From NCBI GenBank assembly GCA_009778695.1, contig WRFS01000020.1:1-38274 (forward strand): 38,274 bases of DNA, written 5' to 3'. The translations under genes and the position numbers were made by a program. This document shows, piece by piece, positions 16,087 through 24,811 of the stretch. Position 1 is the first letter of the stretch. Every line of letters begins with the position of its first letter. Under the pieces are notes generated by a model. That model saw only the letters and a list, made by a program, of their open reading frames with translations. It was not told where the DNA came from and ran no database searches. The DNA is from Oscillospiraceae bacterium (GTDB lineage Bacteria; Bacillota; Clostridia; TANB77; CAG-508).

Positions 16087-16442
16087 TTTTTCTCTTGCCT
16101 CCCTTTTTTTGATTTTTCTTTGACTTTTAATAATTCAGCATATATATTTACTGGTTTAAACAATAATTTGCTAGGCATTAATATTTCAGATTTTATATAA
16201 GCAATAACAACTTTCTCTGCTGTCATTCCGTTATATTTTAGGAACCCTAATAAAGCAAAAGGGATTGCACCTAATATGCAAACCCAAGATAATGTTTCTA
16301 TTCCAAAATATGGTCTTAATATGAAATATATTATTACTGCTATTACACATGCTAAAATTGAAAATATAAATTGCCTTAAATTTAACCCAAAGAATATACT
16401 TTCTGAATATTCTCGTATTTCTTTATTTACTTTAACTTCCAT
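16083..16442 (-). CDS. prgI: PrgI-family T4SS membrane protein
   Basis: 119 aa from ATG 16442, behind GAGGAGGGAG, which overlaps the end of the TrbL-like gene. It starts MEVKVNKEIREYSESIFFGL, the PrgI signature (hydrophilic head, then FGLNLRQ), followed by two membrane helices (FSILACVIAVIIYFILRP and WVCILGAIPFALLGFL) and a basic tail. PrgI proteins sit beside VirB4 in Gram-positive type IV systems and correspond to VirB3. The position directly before VirB4 fits. Confidence 0.88.
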   Translation of the reverse strand: MEVKVNKEIREYSESIFFGLNLRQFIFSILACVIAVIIYFILRPYFGIETLSWVCILGAIPFALLGFLKYNGMTAEKVVIAYIKSEILMPSKLLFKPVNIYAELLKVKEKSKKGRQEKK

Positions 16443-16456
16443 CTTCTTCTCCCTCC

Positions 16457-17293
16457 TCACAATCCCATCATTTCACGCACAATGCGGTCTGCCATTTTTA
16501 CAGCTCCAACTAACACTAACATATTGAAAATTAACTCGCCTATGTATTTCCACACTTGAGTTACTGGACTTGCCCCAACATCTGCAACTGGTGGACTGCT
16601 TGCAAATAGTGAAAATATAATGCAAGCAAGTACAATTATTGCTCCTTCCATACATACCGAAGCATAGGATTTTATAAAGCTTTTTCCTACACTTTGACTA
16701 GGTTCTCCTGCAAATGTACTAAATGGAATCGGCGATATTGCTGTATACATATATAATTTGAAAAACCTTCCATAAACAGTAAATATCATAATAAATGACA
16801 TTACAGTTATAAATAATCCTCCAATTAAAGTTACTGCCCAAAGTGGTATGCTTTCAAAAAATCCACAGCTTTCTATTGCTGTTATTATTTCTTGTGGTAA
16901 TACCGTTTGGCTAGTTGCTCCAAATCCTGCTGACTGTATTATTGTTGAAATCAAACCCTGTACAATATTAAATATTGCAAGCATTAGTTCTAATCCATAT
17001 GTAACAAGTATTTTTGCTATTGCAAATCTAATAAACAACTTTATTGCATGTTCTGGCTTTTTAATTTCTGCAAAACTACCAAAAGTTTTCATTATTCCTA
17101 CTACAAAAAATAATACAAGTAAAGCAAGTGCTATTCCTTGTATTGCTCCATGTATATTTAATATTACATTCCAAATTCCACCGCCTTTAAAGTGTTCTGG
17201 GGACTCTGTTAAAAGTCCCCAAATTTCACTTAATTTACTATTCCATGTATCAAGTGCATTTTGTAAATTTTGAACTACCCAATTATCACTCAA
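16457..17293 (-). CDS. TrbL/VirB6-like polytopic channel protein
   Basis: About 278 aa. I choose TTG at 17293, giving MSDNWVVQNLQNALDTW, because GAGGTGG lies 5 bases before it; GTG at 17302 is the alternative. Six or more hydrophobic segments occupy the chain, including IALALLVLFFVVGIMKTFGS, MSFIMIFTVYGRFFKLYMY and IIVLACIIFSLFA, with the FKLYMYTAISPIPFSTF motif usual in TrbL-type proteins of conjugative transposons. It probably forms the inner-membrane channel together with PrgI and VirB4. It overlaps the small zinc-ribbon gene upstream by a few bases. Confidence 0.85.
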   Translation of the reverse strand: MSDNWVVQNLQNALDTWNSKLSEIWGLLTESPEHFKGGGIWNVILNIHGAIQGIALALLVLFFVVGIMKTFGSFAEIKKPEHAIKLFIRFAIAKILVTYGLELMLAIFNIVQGLISTIIQSAGFGATSQTVLPQEIITAIESCGFFESIPLWAVTLIGGLFITVMSFIMIFTVYGRFFKLYMYTAISPIPFSTFAGEPSQSVGKSFIKSYASVCMEGAIIVLACIIFSLFASSPPVADVGASPVTQVWKYIGELIFNMLVLVGAVKMADRIVREMMGL

Positions 17294-17468
17294 AGCAACC
17301 ACCTCTTTTTAACTTTTTTTGATTTATTATCTCTTGTTCTGCCTCTACTTTTGAAATGTTTCTATTACACTTACTGCATTTAGTTATATATCCTAGCATT
17401 ATTCTTTTTATTCTCATTTCATTTCCACATTTGCATTTAAATTTCATAGATTCTCTTTTTGTTCTCAT
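17286..17468 (-). CDS. 60-aa zinc-ribbon protein
   Basis: ATG at 17468 follows GGGAGG. Two Cys pairs (FKCKCG and TKCSKC) are 20 residues apart, as in small zinc ribbons, with a basic N-terminus and a helical tail. It lies between the pilin-like and TrbL-like genes and overlaps the latter, so it is translated with the T4SS operon. Its role in transfer is not known; a nucleic-acid or assembly factor is possible. Confidence 0.7.
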   Translation of the reverse strand: MRTKRESMKFKCKCGNEMRIKRIMLGYITKCSKCNRNISKVEAEQEIINQKKLKRGGCFE

Positions 17469-17473
17469 TTTTG

Positions 17474-17788
17474 TTAACCTCCCATAATCAAAGTTAATAT
17501 TTCTTTAGAAAAGGTAATGATAATTCCTCCTGCAAGCGTCATAAATCCATTTGCACGTTGTGATGGGTCATGTGATTTTAGTGATAATCCAACTTGTACT
17601 ATTCCAAAACCTAAAAGTATCATTCCTAATGCTCTTATTAACCCAAACATAAAATTTGATAAATTATTTACAACTGACATTGGGTCATCAGCTGCAAATG
17701 TTATTGTGTTTATTACACTTAAAGCAGTTGCTATTAATAGTATTTTTCCTATTATCATTACTGATTTTTTAAATATTTTTTTACTCAT
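17474..17788 (-). CDS. VirB2/TrbC-like pilin or T4SS membrane protein
   Basis: 104 aa: signal segment (KSVMIIGKILLIATALSVIN, TFAAD), then two membrane helices (FMFGLIRALGMILLGFGIVQ and FMTLAGGIIITFSKEILTLI) separated by a short loop (LKSHDPSQRANG). Two helices and a short polar loop match VirB2/TrbC pilin-like subunits (Maff2 type) that precede TrbL in Clostridia conjugative transposons. AAGAGG precedes the start. Confidence 0.8.
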   Translation of the reverse strand: MSKKIFKKSVMIIGKILLIATALSVINTITFAADDPMSVVNNLSNFMFGLIRALGMILLGFGIVQVGLSLKSHDPSQRANGFMTLAGGIIITFSKEILTLIMGG

Positions 17789-17826
17789 TTTCTTTACCTC
17801 TTTCTTATAAATTAATTCTAATTTCG

Positions 17827-19618
17827 CTAATCCTCATTAGAATTTAAAAAATCTTCTATCTCTTTTTCAGATAGAAGTTCATAATTACTATTTTCTATTT
17901 CAATTTCATTTTCTTTTGTATCAATAAAGTCTTGTTCTAATATAATGCTTGCAATGGATTCATTTGTTCTTCCATGAATATATATATCTGCACTTCCATC
18001 TGCTGTATCCTTTATGTTTTGATGCTTTAAAATATCGTACTTTAAGTCTATAACAGGCTTTTCTCCACGAATAAACAGCAAGGCATATTTATCTTCTATT
18101 CTTCTTACTTCATCTGGCATTAAGAGTTCTCTGCCAATTATTTGATAATTGGTAGAGTAATTACCACTTCTGCCACTACTTTTACCAAAACTGTTTGTAT
18201 CTATTGTTTCCTTTCCTAAAAGTTCTGAAACATACTTATGTGTTGACTGCTCATTTCCGCCTAAGTACAAAAACTCATCACAGTTGCCAACAATGCTTTC
18301 CCACTGTTTTTCAAACAATGCTTTTAATTGTGCTAAATTCTGAAGTATTATACTTACTGATACCTCCCTTGAACGCATTACCGAAAGTATTTTATCAAAG
18401 TCGTCTGGTAGGCTAACATTCGCAAATTCGTCCATAACAAAATGAACATGTATTGGTAATCTGCCTTTATATACTGTTTCTGCCAAATAGAATAGTTGCT
18501 GAAATAATTGTGTATATAAAATACTTACTATAAAATTAAAACTTGTATCGTTATCTGGTATAAGTGCAAATAATGCAGTTTTCTTTTCTCCTATGCTAGG
18601 TAAATCTAATTCGTCAGTTGTAGTTATCCCTATAACTTCTGGTATATTAAATTTTTCTAGTTTTGAATTTAATGTAGATTGTATAGATTTTAGTGTTCTT
18701 CCTGCACCTACCCTATAGCTTTTATAGTATTTTACAGCAATATGGTTTGGCTCTGCATCTTCTAATTGTTCAAATAATGTATCAAGTGGACTTTTATAAT
18801 TATCATCTTCTTCCTTGACTGCTCCTACTCTTAACATTTCCATTACCATAGGAAAGTTTTGTTCTTCCTCTGGTGCTTCATATTTTAAATAATATATAAG
18901 TGCTGATAACAACATCATTGCTGAAATATCCCAAAATGGGTCTGTAATCTGAGTTCCTTTTGGTGTTGTACTTTTAAAAAGATTTGTTACTAGTTTTTGT
19001 ACATCGTTATCCGTTTTTATATATACAAAAGGATTATAGCAATGGCTTTTTGACATATCATATAAGTCTAATATTTTAACATCATAACCTTGTTTTTCTA
19101 GTAAATATCCAGTATCACGGAGCATTTCTCCGTTTTGGGTCTAGTATTACAAATGAAGTATTTGCTTGCATTACATTAGGTTTGCAATAGAATCTTGTTT
19201 TTCCTGCTCCACTACCACCACATACTAGAACATTCAAATTCCTTCGATGTTTCCTTCCATTTAATCCTATTTTTACATTTCCAGTTAATATTTTATTTTG
19301 ATTTATCGGCTTTTGCATATACTTTTTATTTATAGCCTTTGCATTGCCCCATTTCGCTGAACCATGTTCCTCTTTAGGTCGCATATTTCTTTTTGTAGAT
19401 ATATAAATACCTATTCCAAGTACATATACTGCCAATAAAAAAAGAATGGCCTTTATGCTATTCTCACAAAATACTATTTTAAATGGATTGTTAATAACTG
19501 CTCCAAAGTTTTGTATTATTCCAATAAGTCCTTTGTTTACAATAGGTGCTATAAGTAATGCAATCCATATAACTGGAATCACTCCTAAAAAATAGAATAC
19601 TTTATTATCTCGCTTCAC
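17827..19618 (-). CDS. virD4: VirD4/TcpA-type coupling ATPase, recoded at CGGA
   Basis: Delivers the relaxosome to the channel. Start GTG at 19618, 8 bases after AAGGAAAG, giving MKRDNKVFYFLGVIP. Two membrane segments come first, then HGSAKWG, Walker A VCGGSGAGKTRF (near residue 130), VILDPK, and Walker B FVMDEFANVSLPDDF (about 390). The reading frame ends right after DPK: the next codon is CGG (19132-19130), and zero frame reads RRNAP-stop. With CGGA as Gly it becomes DPKGEMLRDTGYLLEKQGY, the conserved VirD4 DPKGE motif, and the protein is 596 aa, a normal length. Both halves are otherwise intact. Confidence 0.92.
19130..19132 (-). other. In-frame CGG with +1 shift, VirD4
   Basis: CGGA follows codon AAA in DPK. 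The shift completes DPKGE, one of the most conserved motifs of coupling proteins, so Gly is the expected residue on family grounds. Confidence 0.85.
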
Positions 19619-19799
19619 AATAATATCTTTCCTTCTTATTGTGTTTTGGTGGTGTATCAATAATTTTAACCAAGATTTCATCTACCGACTCTGTATTTCT
19701 TTCTTGCCTTATAAGTTCTGTCCTTAAATTATTTAGGGCATTAATAATAATGCAATATTCATATTTGTCTAATTTTAAATTCCATACAACATCACTCAT
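19605..19799 (-). CDS. 64-aa hypothetical protein of the transfer operon
   Basis: ATG at 19799 overlaps the PcfB stop (GTGAAATGAGTGATG), so translation is coupled. The sequence starts MSDVVWNLKLDKYEYCIIIN and is helical, with a basic Cys-containing tail. It has no signal or membrane segment and ends 14 bases into the VirD4 gene. Small proteins of this kind commonly sit between pcfB and virD4 in Clostridia conjugative transposons; function unknown. Confidence 0.7.
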   Translation of the reverse strand: MSDVVWNLKLDKYEYCIIINALNNLRTELIRQERNTESVDEILVKIIDTPPKHNKKERYYCEAR

Positions 19800-20392
19800 T
19801 TCACTTGTACCCCCTTCTTTTTGTCTTGCGTTAATACTGGTATTTTACCTTCTAATTTCATTTCTTTAGTTATTTTATCTAGTTCTTTTTTTACAGAAGG
19901 TTTAGTTACCCCATTGTTCTTTGATGTATGCTTTGACAGATTTTCTTTGTCCATCAAAGCTGACTTGGGGTTTACTTTAATTTTACCTATTTCCGTTTTG
20001 ATTTTAGCAGTATCTATTGTAGCAAGTTTAAATCGCTCTATAATTCTGTTTATTCTACTTGCGTCCTCTGCTTTTACCATAACATCTACCATTCCATCTG
20101 AATTTTTGTTTTTTCTATCTATTAAAGCACAATATAATATCCCATATTCTTTTGCTTTATCTTTAAACTTCTGTAAATCTTGTGCTTTAATAGAAAATAT
20201 CTTTAGTTCTTTTCCAGTTTTAAGCATATTTGTAAGTCTCGTCTTTCCTGCAGTTTGCGTTTTATTCTTCATAATAGTATACAGTAATACCCCTATACTT
20301 TTTGCAGTTTCTCCTGTGATTTTAGCCATAACTTCCACACCATTAAGACTTAATCTTACAATTTGTTCTGCTGAATCACCTGAATTTGTCAT
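19796..20392 (-). CDS. pcfB: PcfB-family (DUF3801) relaxosome accessory protein
   Basis: 198 aa. The N-terminal part, GDSAEQIVRLSLNGVEVMAK and ITGETAKSIGVLLYTI, is the PcfB/DUF3801 signature. In the central part LKIFSIKAQDLQKFKDKAKE and YGILYCALIDRKN are conserved, and the tail is Lys-rich. PcfB of pCF10 helps dock the relaxase to the coupling protein, and the gene here lies between relaxase and VirD4 as expected. Its start overlaps the relaxase stop (20376). Confidence 0.88.
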   Translation of the reverse strand: MTNSGDSAEQIVRLSLNGVEVMAKITGETAKSIGVLLYTIMKNKTQTAGKTRLTNMLKTGKELKIFSIKAQDLQKFKDKAKEYGILYCALIDRKNKNSDGMVDVMVKAEDASRINRIIERFKLATIDTAKIKTEIGKIKVNPKSALMDKENLSKHTSKNNGVTKPSVKKELDKITKEMKLEGKIPVLTQDKKKGVQVK

Positions 20393-21710
20393 CTTTCATC
20401 TTCTCCCTTCTTTTTTGGATTTCTTCTAATTTCTCAATATTTTCTTTTATCTTTGGATTATTTTCTTCAATCTTGAAGCATAACCTCGCCTCCCTTCGCA
20501 GTAGCCCAATTGCATGGGTTTCCTTGGTTACCTTGCTTTTTATTTCTAGTCTTTCTTCGTTTGTTTTTACATATCTGTATTTATTCCAAAGACTATCTCT
20601 CAAAGTTTCTAGCGTTTTAATTTCTATCTCTATAGAGTTTTTATATAAAAAAAGTTCCTCTGGAGTATTTATATTTTTACTACAAAGGAATCTTATTTGT
20701 TTTGAATATTCATCCATCTTTTTTACATCTTTACGAAGTAAGTTAGACACTTTTTTAGTATGTTGAACTTTAGGATAAATTTTTAATAAATAGCAATAGT
20801 ATAAATATAATCGTGCTAATTTCCCAACTGGCTTTTTATACTTTATTAAATTATAACCTCTATATATTTTTCTTTCTGCACATAAAAATGGAACTCTCGG
20901 CTTATCTGTGTTTGCAATTCTAGTTTTAATATTCGCTATACTATATTCTTCTCCAAACGCCCTTTCAATTCTTATGTTTCTTTTATATGGTGGTCTACAT
21001 ACACTTAACTTGCCCGCTCTATATGTAATTTCATAGTCCATTTGCTTTAAAATGTTTTCAAAATCAGCATATGACTTTGCCATTTCTATTGCTCTATCTA
21101 TTTCTGTTTTTGCAATACTTACATATCCATTTTTTGATTCATTTTGATTATAATATTTTGTATAGTCTATATTGTGTCTGCCACACACTTTTTCTTTTAT
21201 TGTACTAATTCCATATTCATTACAAATATCATCTGATATTTTTCTAATTAGTGCATAGTTTTCTCGATTATTATAATATCTTTTTCCATCTTTAAATGAT
21301 ACGGAATTGATTACAAAATGTGAATGTAAATGTTTTGTGTTTAAATGTGTAGATACTAAAACTTCAAAACGTTCTCCCCATATTTCTTCTGCAAGTCTAA
21401 TTCCTATTTCGTGTGCTATCTGGGGTGTAACTTCTCCCTCTTTAAAAGATTGAAATGCATGATATCCTAAAATACCATCTGTCTTACTATAATATTGTTT
21501 TGTAATTAACATTTCTTCTAATGCTGTATCTACTGAACAATTTATACCAGTTGTGTAAAACTTTTTTTCTGTTTTGTATGAAGCTTTTGTATATTCAAGT
21601 GCTTTATGCAAATCCCCATATGCCACATTCTCTGTTTTCTCATTTTTAGTAGTATAATCCACAACATGGTCTAGCCTTTTTGTAATTTTCCAAATTGATG
21701 TAGTAGCCAT
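20376..21710 (-). CDS. MobA/VirD2-type relaxase
   Basis: Nicks oriT and pilots the transferred strand. Start ATG at 21710 after GGAGTG, giving MATTSIWKITKRLDHVVDYT. The metal-binding histidines are in HLHSHFVINS (H127, H129, H131), preceded by FEVLVSTHLNTK. An upstream HAFQSFKEGEVTP (motif II-like) and YTTGINC support the relaxase/mobilisation nuclease (TnpZ/ICE) family. The C-terminal half is helical (KKMDEYSKQIRFLC and on). About 444 aa. The gene overlaps pcfB at one end and the mobC stop at the other. It is intact and has no in-frame CGG. Confidence 0.9.
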   Translation of the reverse strand: MATTSIWKITKRLDHVVDYTTKNEKTENVAYGDLHKALEYTKASYKTEKKFYTTGINCSVDTALEEMLITKQYYSKTDGILGYHAFQSFKEGEVTPQIAHEIGIRLAEEIWGERFEVLVSTHLNTKHLHSHFVINSVSFKDGKRYYNNRENYALIRKISDDICNEYGISTIKEKVCGRHNIDYTKYYNQNESKNGYVSIAKTEIDRAIEMAKSYADFENILKQMDYEITYRAGKLSVCRPPYKRNIRIERAFGEEYSIANIKTRIANTDKPRVPFLCAERKIYRGYNLIKYKKPVGKLARLYLYYCYLLKIYPKVQHTKKVSNLLRKDVKKMDEYSKQIRFLCSKNINTPEELFLYKNSIEIEIKTLETLRDSLWNKYRYVKTNEERLEIKSKVTKETHAIGLLRREARLCFKIEENNPKIKENIEKLEEIQKRREKMKDDKFR

Positions 21711-21714
21711 AAAA

Positions 21715-22041
21715 TCACACTCCATTTTTTAATAGAAAATTCTTTTTTATATCTATTATAAATTTATTCAATTTTTTAGTTTCTTCATTGTATTTATCTA
21801 CATTAATAAATCCTATTGAATTTGCTTTTGTCGCTATTTGATTTAAATTATTTCCTATAGCTCTTAATTCTTTTATGTATTCATAAAATTTATCATCTGG
21901 TTTTTCTTTCGGCTCATAGCCTAAGATTAAATCTCTAATAAATGTTGATTCGTTTATCCCAACTTTCCTTGATTTTTTTCTTAATAGTTCTGCCTCACTT
22001 TTGTTTAACCAAACTTGCTTTTTAATATTTCTTTTTCTCAT
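21715..22041 (-). CDS. mobC: MobC-like relaxosome protein
   Basis: 108 aa, basic N-terminus KRNIKKQVWLNKSEAELLRK with a ribbon-helix-helix pattern (VGINESTFIRDLILGYEP), then the MobC motif ELRAIGNNLNQIATKAN. MobC proteins bind oriT and help the relaxase to nick. The gene is the first of the transfer operon and is next to the oriT candidate. Confidence 0.88.
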   Translation of the reverse strand: MRKRNIKKQVWLNKSEAELLRKKSRKVGINESTFIRDLILGYEPKEKPDDKFYEYIKELRAIGNNLNQIATKANSIGFINVDKYNEETKKLNKFIIDIKKNFLLKNGV

Positions 22042-22084
22042 AATTTTTCATCATCTCCATTTCTTTTTAAAATTGCTTTTCGGG

Positions 22085-22164
22085 GTTTGGGTTCGCCCAT
22101 GATTTGAATATGGAAGGGAGTACATATTCATTGCTTGCTAGGACATAAGAAACCAATCCCAAAC
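22085..22164. other. Candidate origin of transfer (oriT)
   Basis: The non-coding gap before mobC has higher G+C than its surroundings and two nested dyads: GTTTGGG (22085-22091) with CCCAAAC (22158-22164), and GAATATG (22106-22112) with CATATTC (22123-22129). oriT usually sits upstream of mobC and relaxase and contains such repeats. The nick site was not identified. Confidence 0.5.
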
Positions 22165-22191
22165 TAAAAAAAGAACTCTATATTTGAGTCC
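22165..22191 (-). terminator. Terminator after the primase gene
   Basis: On the minus strand GGACTC and GAGTTC form a 6-bp stem followed by seven T. It separates the 22-31 kb operon from oriT and the transfer operon. Confidence 0.65.
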
Positions 22192-22211
22192 TAAATTCTT
22201 AAATTTTTTAC

Positions 22212-23171
22212 TTATCTGTCCTCAAAATCTTGCTGTTGTTTTAGTAATTTTTTTGTACTACATAAATATTCATTTACATCTTTTCCTATAGTTGGTGGAG
22301 AATCAATTACAGTATACTTTTTAGAAATTACTGTCTGCAAAGCAATGGCAGAATTTCTTCCTGCAACATCTCTATCAAGATGTAAAATTATACATTTGAT
22401 ATGAGGATTTTGGCTTAAAAATATCTCTATTGCTTTAGGAATTTTACTATTTCCTATAACCTTTTGTGGCTGATAAATTCCTGCTAAACTTAACAAGTTT
22501 TCTTCTTTCCAGTTTCTATTTTTAGACTTTAAAATAGTTGCATAACTTAATAAATCTATACTACTTTCGAATATATGAACTGTATTGTTTTTTGTAGCAG
22601 ATTCTAGCCTAAAAGAATACTCTTTTTTGCTCCCAGTTGCCTCTTTCATAAATCGTTTTTCAGTTATTCCACGAAGTCCAACATAATGTGGATTTTTATT
22701 ATTATCGTATCCAATGAATACAACATTATTTGTATCTTTTTCTTGATAAATCAGCCCCTTATCTATGCAATAATTTATAACTTCGCTATCTATTCCTCGT
22801 GATTTTAAATACTGTATAATCTTAAAATTATTATCTGCCTTTATAGGTAAAATCAAGTTTTTTGCAGTTATTTTTTTAGATTTTACAGTATCTGTTTTTG
22901 AAATTATATTAGCATTTTTAGTCATAATATCCATTGCTTCAAGAAAAGTATAACCTCTAACCTCTGTTAAATAATTTATTGCTGTTTTCCCTCCAATTCC
23001 CTGTGAAAACCAGTTCCATTTTCCGTTACTAATCTTCAAGCTGTCGTGTGTTTTTGTAGTATAGTTATTGCCATTAATATGTACCAGTTCATGTGGTTCA
23101 TTCTCTTGCAAATATGTTAACAAGTCTATACTTTTTGCTTTTAATATCTGTTCTGAAGAATAATATGCCAT
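22212..23171 (-). CDS. DUF3991/Toprim DNA primase-like protein
   Basis: About 319 aa from ATG 23171 (MAYYSSEQILKAKSIDLLTY). The N-terminal DUF3991 part has ISNGKWNWFSQGIGGKTAIN. The Toprim domain has Glu in VHIFESSIDLLSYA and the DxD in IILHLDRDVAGRNSA. Proteins like this sit beside the large methylase/helicase in clostridial conjugative transposons and probably prime lagging-strand synthesis after transfer. It overlaps nothing; the 115-aa gene ends a few bases upstream. Confidence 0.85.
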   Translation of the reverse strand: MAYYSSEQILKAKSIDLLTYLQENEPHELVHINGNNYTTKTHDSLKISNGKWNWFSQGIGGKTAINYLTEVRGYTFLEAMDIMTKNANIISKTDTVKSKKITAKNLILPIKADNNFKIIQYLKSRGIDSEVINYCIDKGLIYQEKDTNNVVFIGYDNNKNPHYVGLRGITEKRFMKEATGSKKEYSFRLESATKNNTVHIFESSIDLLSYATILKSKNRNWKEENLLSLAGIYQPQKVIGNSKIPKAIEIFLSQNPHIKCIILHLDRDVAGRNSAIALQTVISKKYTVIDSPPTIGKDVNEYLCSTKKLLKQQQDFEDR

Positions 23172-23176
23172 GGTGG

Positions 23177-23524
23177 TCACCTACAATCTTTTTGCTTATT
23201 TTTTTGTTTAGTTTCAGCTTTAAAATCTTTTACTACAACATCTATTGTCTCTCTTAAAGAATTGTCTAATATATCCATATATGATGCATCCAAATCCATC
23301 CAGCCATCATATGATGTTTGTAATACGTTATCTAGTTTTAATAATGCTTTTACTTCTTGAGGTTCTAGCTCAGTATTTAAAATTATCTCTTTTAAATCTT
23401 CTTTAAACACCTTCTCATAAGAACTAGATATCATCTGTTCTACTGGTTTTTTCTTTAATTCCTCGATAAAATTTTCATACTCATTTTCAACTCTTTTGTT
23501 TAATTTTCCTCTTAAATCTTCCAT
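23177..23524 (-). CDS. DUF3848-like small protein
   Basis: 115 aa: NEYENFIEELKKKPVEQMIS and SYEKVFKEDLKEIILNTELE, followed by ALLKLDNVLQTSYDGWMDLD. This acidic helical pattern resembles DUF3848 proteins, which accompany Toprim and helicase genes on these elements; I assign the family from memory of the pattern only. It has no membrane or metal motif. It lies directly upstream of the primase gene in one transcript. Confidence 0.6.
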   Translation of the reverse strand: MEDLRGKLNKRVENEYENFIEELKKKPVEQMISSSYEKVFKEDLKEIILNTELEPQEVKALLKLDNVLQTSYDGWMDLDASYMDILDNSLRETIDVVVKDFKAETKQKNKQKDCR

Positions 23525-23556
23525 TACATTTCCTTCTTTCTTTTAAATTTTGACAT

Positions 23557-23587
23557 AAAAAAAGAAGTAGCGTTTTATTTCTACTTC
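23557..23587 (-). terminator. Terminator after arsM
   Basis: On the minus strand GAAGTAG and CTACTTC pair over 7 bp around a 10-base loop, followed by seven T. It ends the arsR-arsM transcript before the DUF3848-like gene. Confidence 0.75.
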
Positions 23588-23607
23588 CAAAATATAAATA
23601 ATTAAAT

Positions 23608-24396
23608 TTATTTTATTGCCTCAATATTTGCTGACACAATAAAATCTTGAACATTAAACTCTGGTGTCCACTCTTTAATAAATTCTTTTGATTCTTCTTT
23701 TGGAGTAATTTGAATATTCTTAAATCCTGCTAAACTTATATATTTTTCTAAATCTTTCATATAACTTGCTCCAGATACACATGCCGAATATAAACTCAAA
23801 TCTTTTTTTACTTCATCTGGCAACTCTGCTGTCAAAACAATATCAGAAATTGCAAGTCTACCTCCATTTTTTAATACTCTATATGCTTCTTTAAATACTT
23901 GCTCTTTATTAGGAGATAAATTAATTACACAATTTGAAATGATTACATCAACTGTTTCATTAGCAACTGGCATATTTTCAATTTCGCCTAATCTAAATTC
24001 TACATTTGTAAAATTATTTTCCTTTGCATTATTACGAGCCTTACTAATCATTTCTGCCGTCATATCTATTCCTATAACTTTTCCTATATCTCCTACTTGT
24101 TTTGAGGCTAGAAAACAATCAAATCCTCCCCCACTACCTAAATCCAAAACTGTTTCTCCTAATTTAATATTTGCTACCGCTTGTGGGTTGCCACAACCAA
24201 GTCCCATATTTGCACCCTTAGGAATTGAATTTTGTTCTTCTTCTGAATATCCAAGTTGTGTAGATAGATTGCTTAACTCTGATGATGAACAACAACTTGA
24301 ACTACAACAATTACAGCCCTGTGCCTCCTCCATTGCCACTTTTTTATAATCGTTTTGTACCTTTCTATGAATTTTATCCATATCTAATTCATCCAT
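23608..24396 (-). CDS. arsM: Arsenite S-adenosylmethionine methyltransferase
   Basis: 262 aa. Methylates As(III) with SAM to products that can leave the cell. The N-terminus has the Cys cluster C28-N-C-C and C35-C36 (GCNCCSSSCCSSS). The SAM site is LDLGSGGGFDCFLA, with VIGIDMTAEMISKARN after it. The catalytic Cys is in SNCVINLSP, and AISDIVLTAELP, YSACVSGASY and FKNIQITPKEES follow, all typical of ArsM. It lies 20 bases after arsR, in one operon. It is a resistance cassette placed between the transfer replication genes, and codon use is like its neighbours. Confidence 0.92.
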   Translation of the reverse strand: MDELDMDKIHRKVQNDYKKVAMEEAQGCNCCSSSCCSSSELSNLSTQLGYSEEEQNSIPKGANMGLGCGNPQAVANIKLGETVLDLGSGGGFDCFLASKQVGDIGKVIGIDMTAEMISKARNNAKENNFTNVEFRLGEIENMPVANETVDVIISNCVINLSPNKEQVFKEAYRVLKNGGRLAISDIVLTAELPDEVKKDLSLYSACVSGASYMKDLEKYISLAGFKNIQITPKEESKEFIKEWTPEFNVQDFIVSANIEAIK

Positions 24397-24416
24397 ATTA
24401 GTTTTCTCCCCTCATT

Positions 24417-24713
24417 CTAATATTTACATATACAATTATCTTTGTTAGACGAAATACTTTTTATAAATTCCATAATATTAGCAATATTCTTACTATTCAA
24501 TGAATAATAACTCCACGAACCTTGTTTTCTTGAATTTACAATTCCTGCTTCATTCAACACTTTCATATGATGTGATAGTGTGGGCTGTGTAATATTAAAT
24601 TTCTCTAAAATTTTACAAGCACACAATTCTCCACAAGAAAGCATATCAACTATTTGTAGTCTATTATTATCTGATAATGCTTTGAATACTATTATTGCTT
24701 GTTCATAACTCAT
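24417..24713 (-). CDS. arsR: ArsR-family metalloregulator
   Basis: 98 aa winged-helix repressor. As(III) binding is indicated by Cys27, Cys31 and Cys33 in SCGELCACKIL, the ELCxC motif of ArsR. The recognition helix is ITQPTLSHHMKVLNEAGIV, followed by the wing SRKQGSWSYYSL. It represses its own operon through the palindrome at 24731-24754. The gene pair is self-contained and is probably a cargo insertion between the giant methylase/helicase gene and the primase genes. Confidence 0.92.
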   Translation of the reverse strand: MSYEQAIIVFKALSDNNRLQIVDMLSCGELCACKILEKFNITQPTLSHHMKVLNEAGIVNSRKQGSWSYYSLNSKNIANIMEFIKSISSNKDNCICKY

Positions 24714-24730
24714 TTAATTATAACTCCTCT

Positions 24731-24774
24731 ACATATAGATAACCGTCTATATGTTATTATATGCGAACAATCAA
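24731..24774 (-). promoter_or_regulatory. arsR-arsM promoter with ArsR operator
   Basis: ACATATAGA (24731-24739) and TCTATATGT (24746-24754) are perfect 9-bp arms with a 6-base spacer. On the minus strand TTGATT (24774-24769), 17 bases, TATAGA (24751-24746) form the promoter, so the operator covers the -10 box. Confidence 0.75.
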
Positions 24775-24811
24775 AAAAAAACAACAATTTTGATAATATT
24801 TTTTGAAGTTT

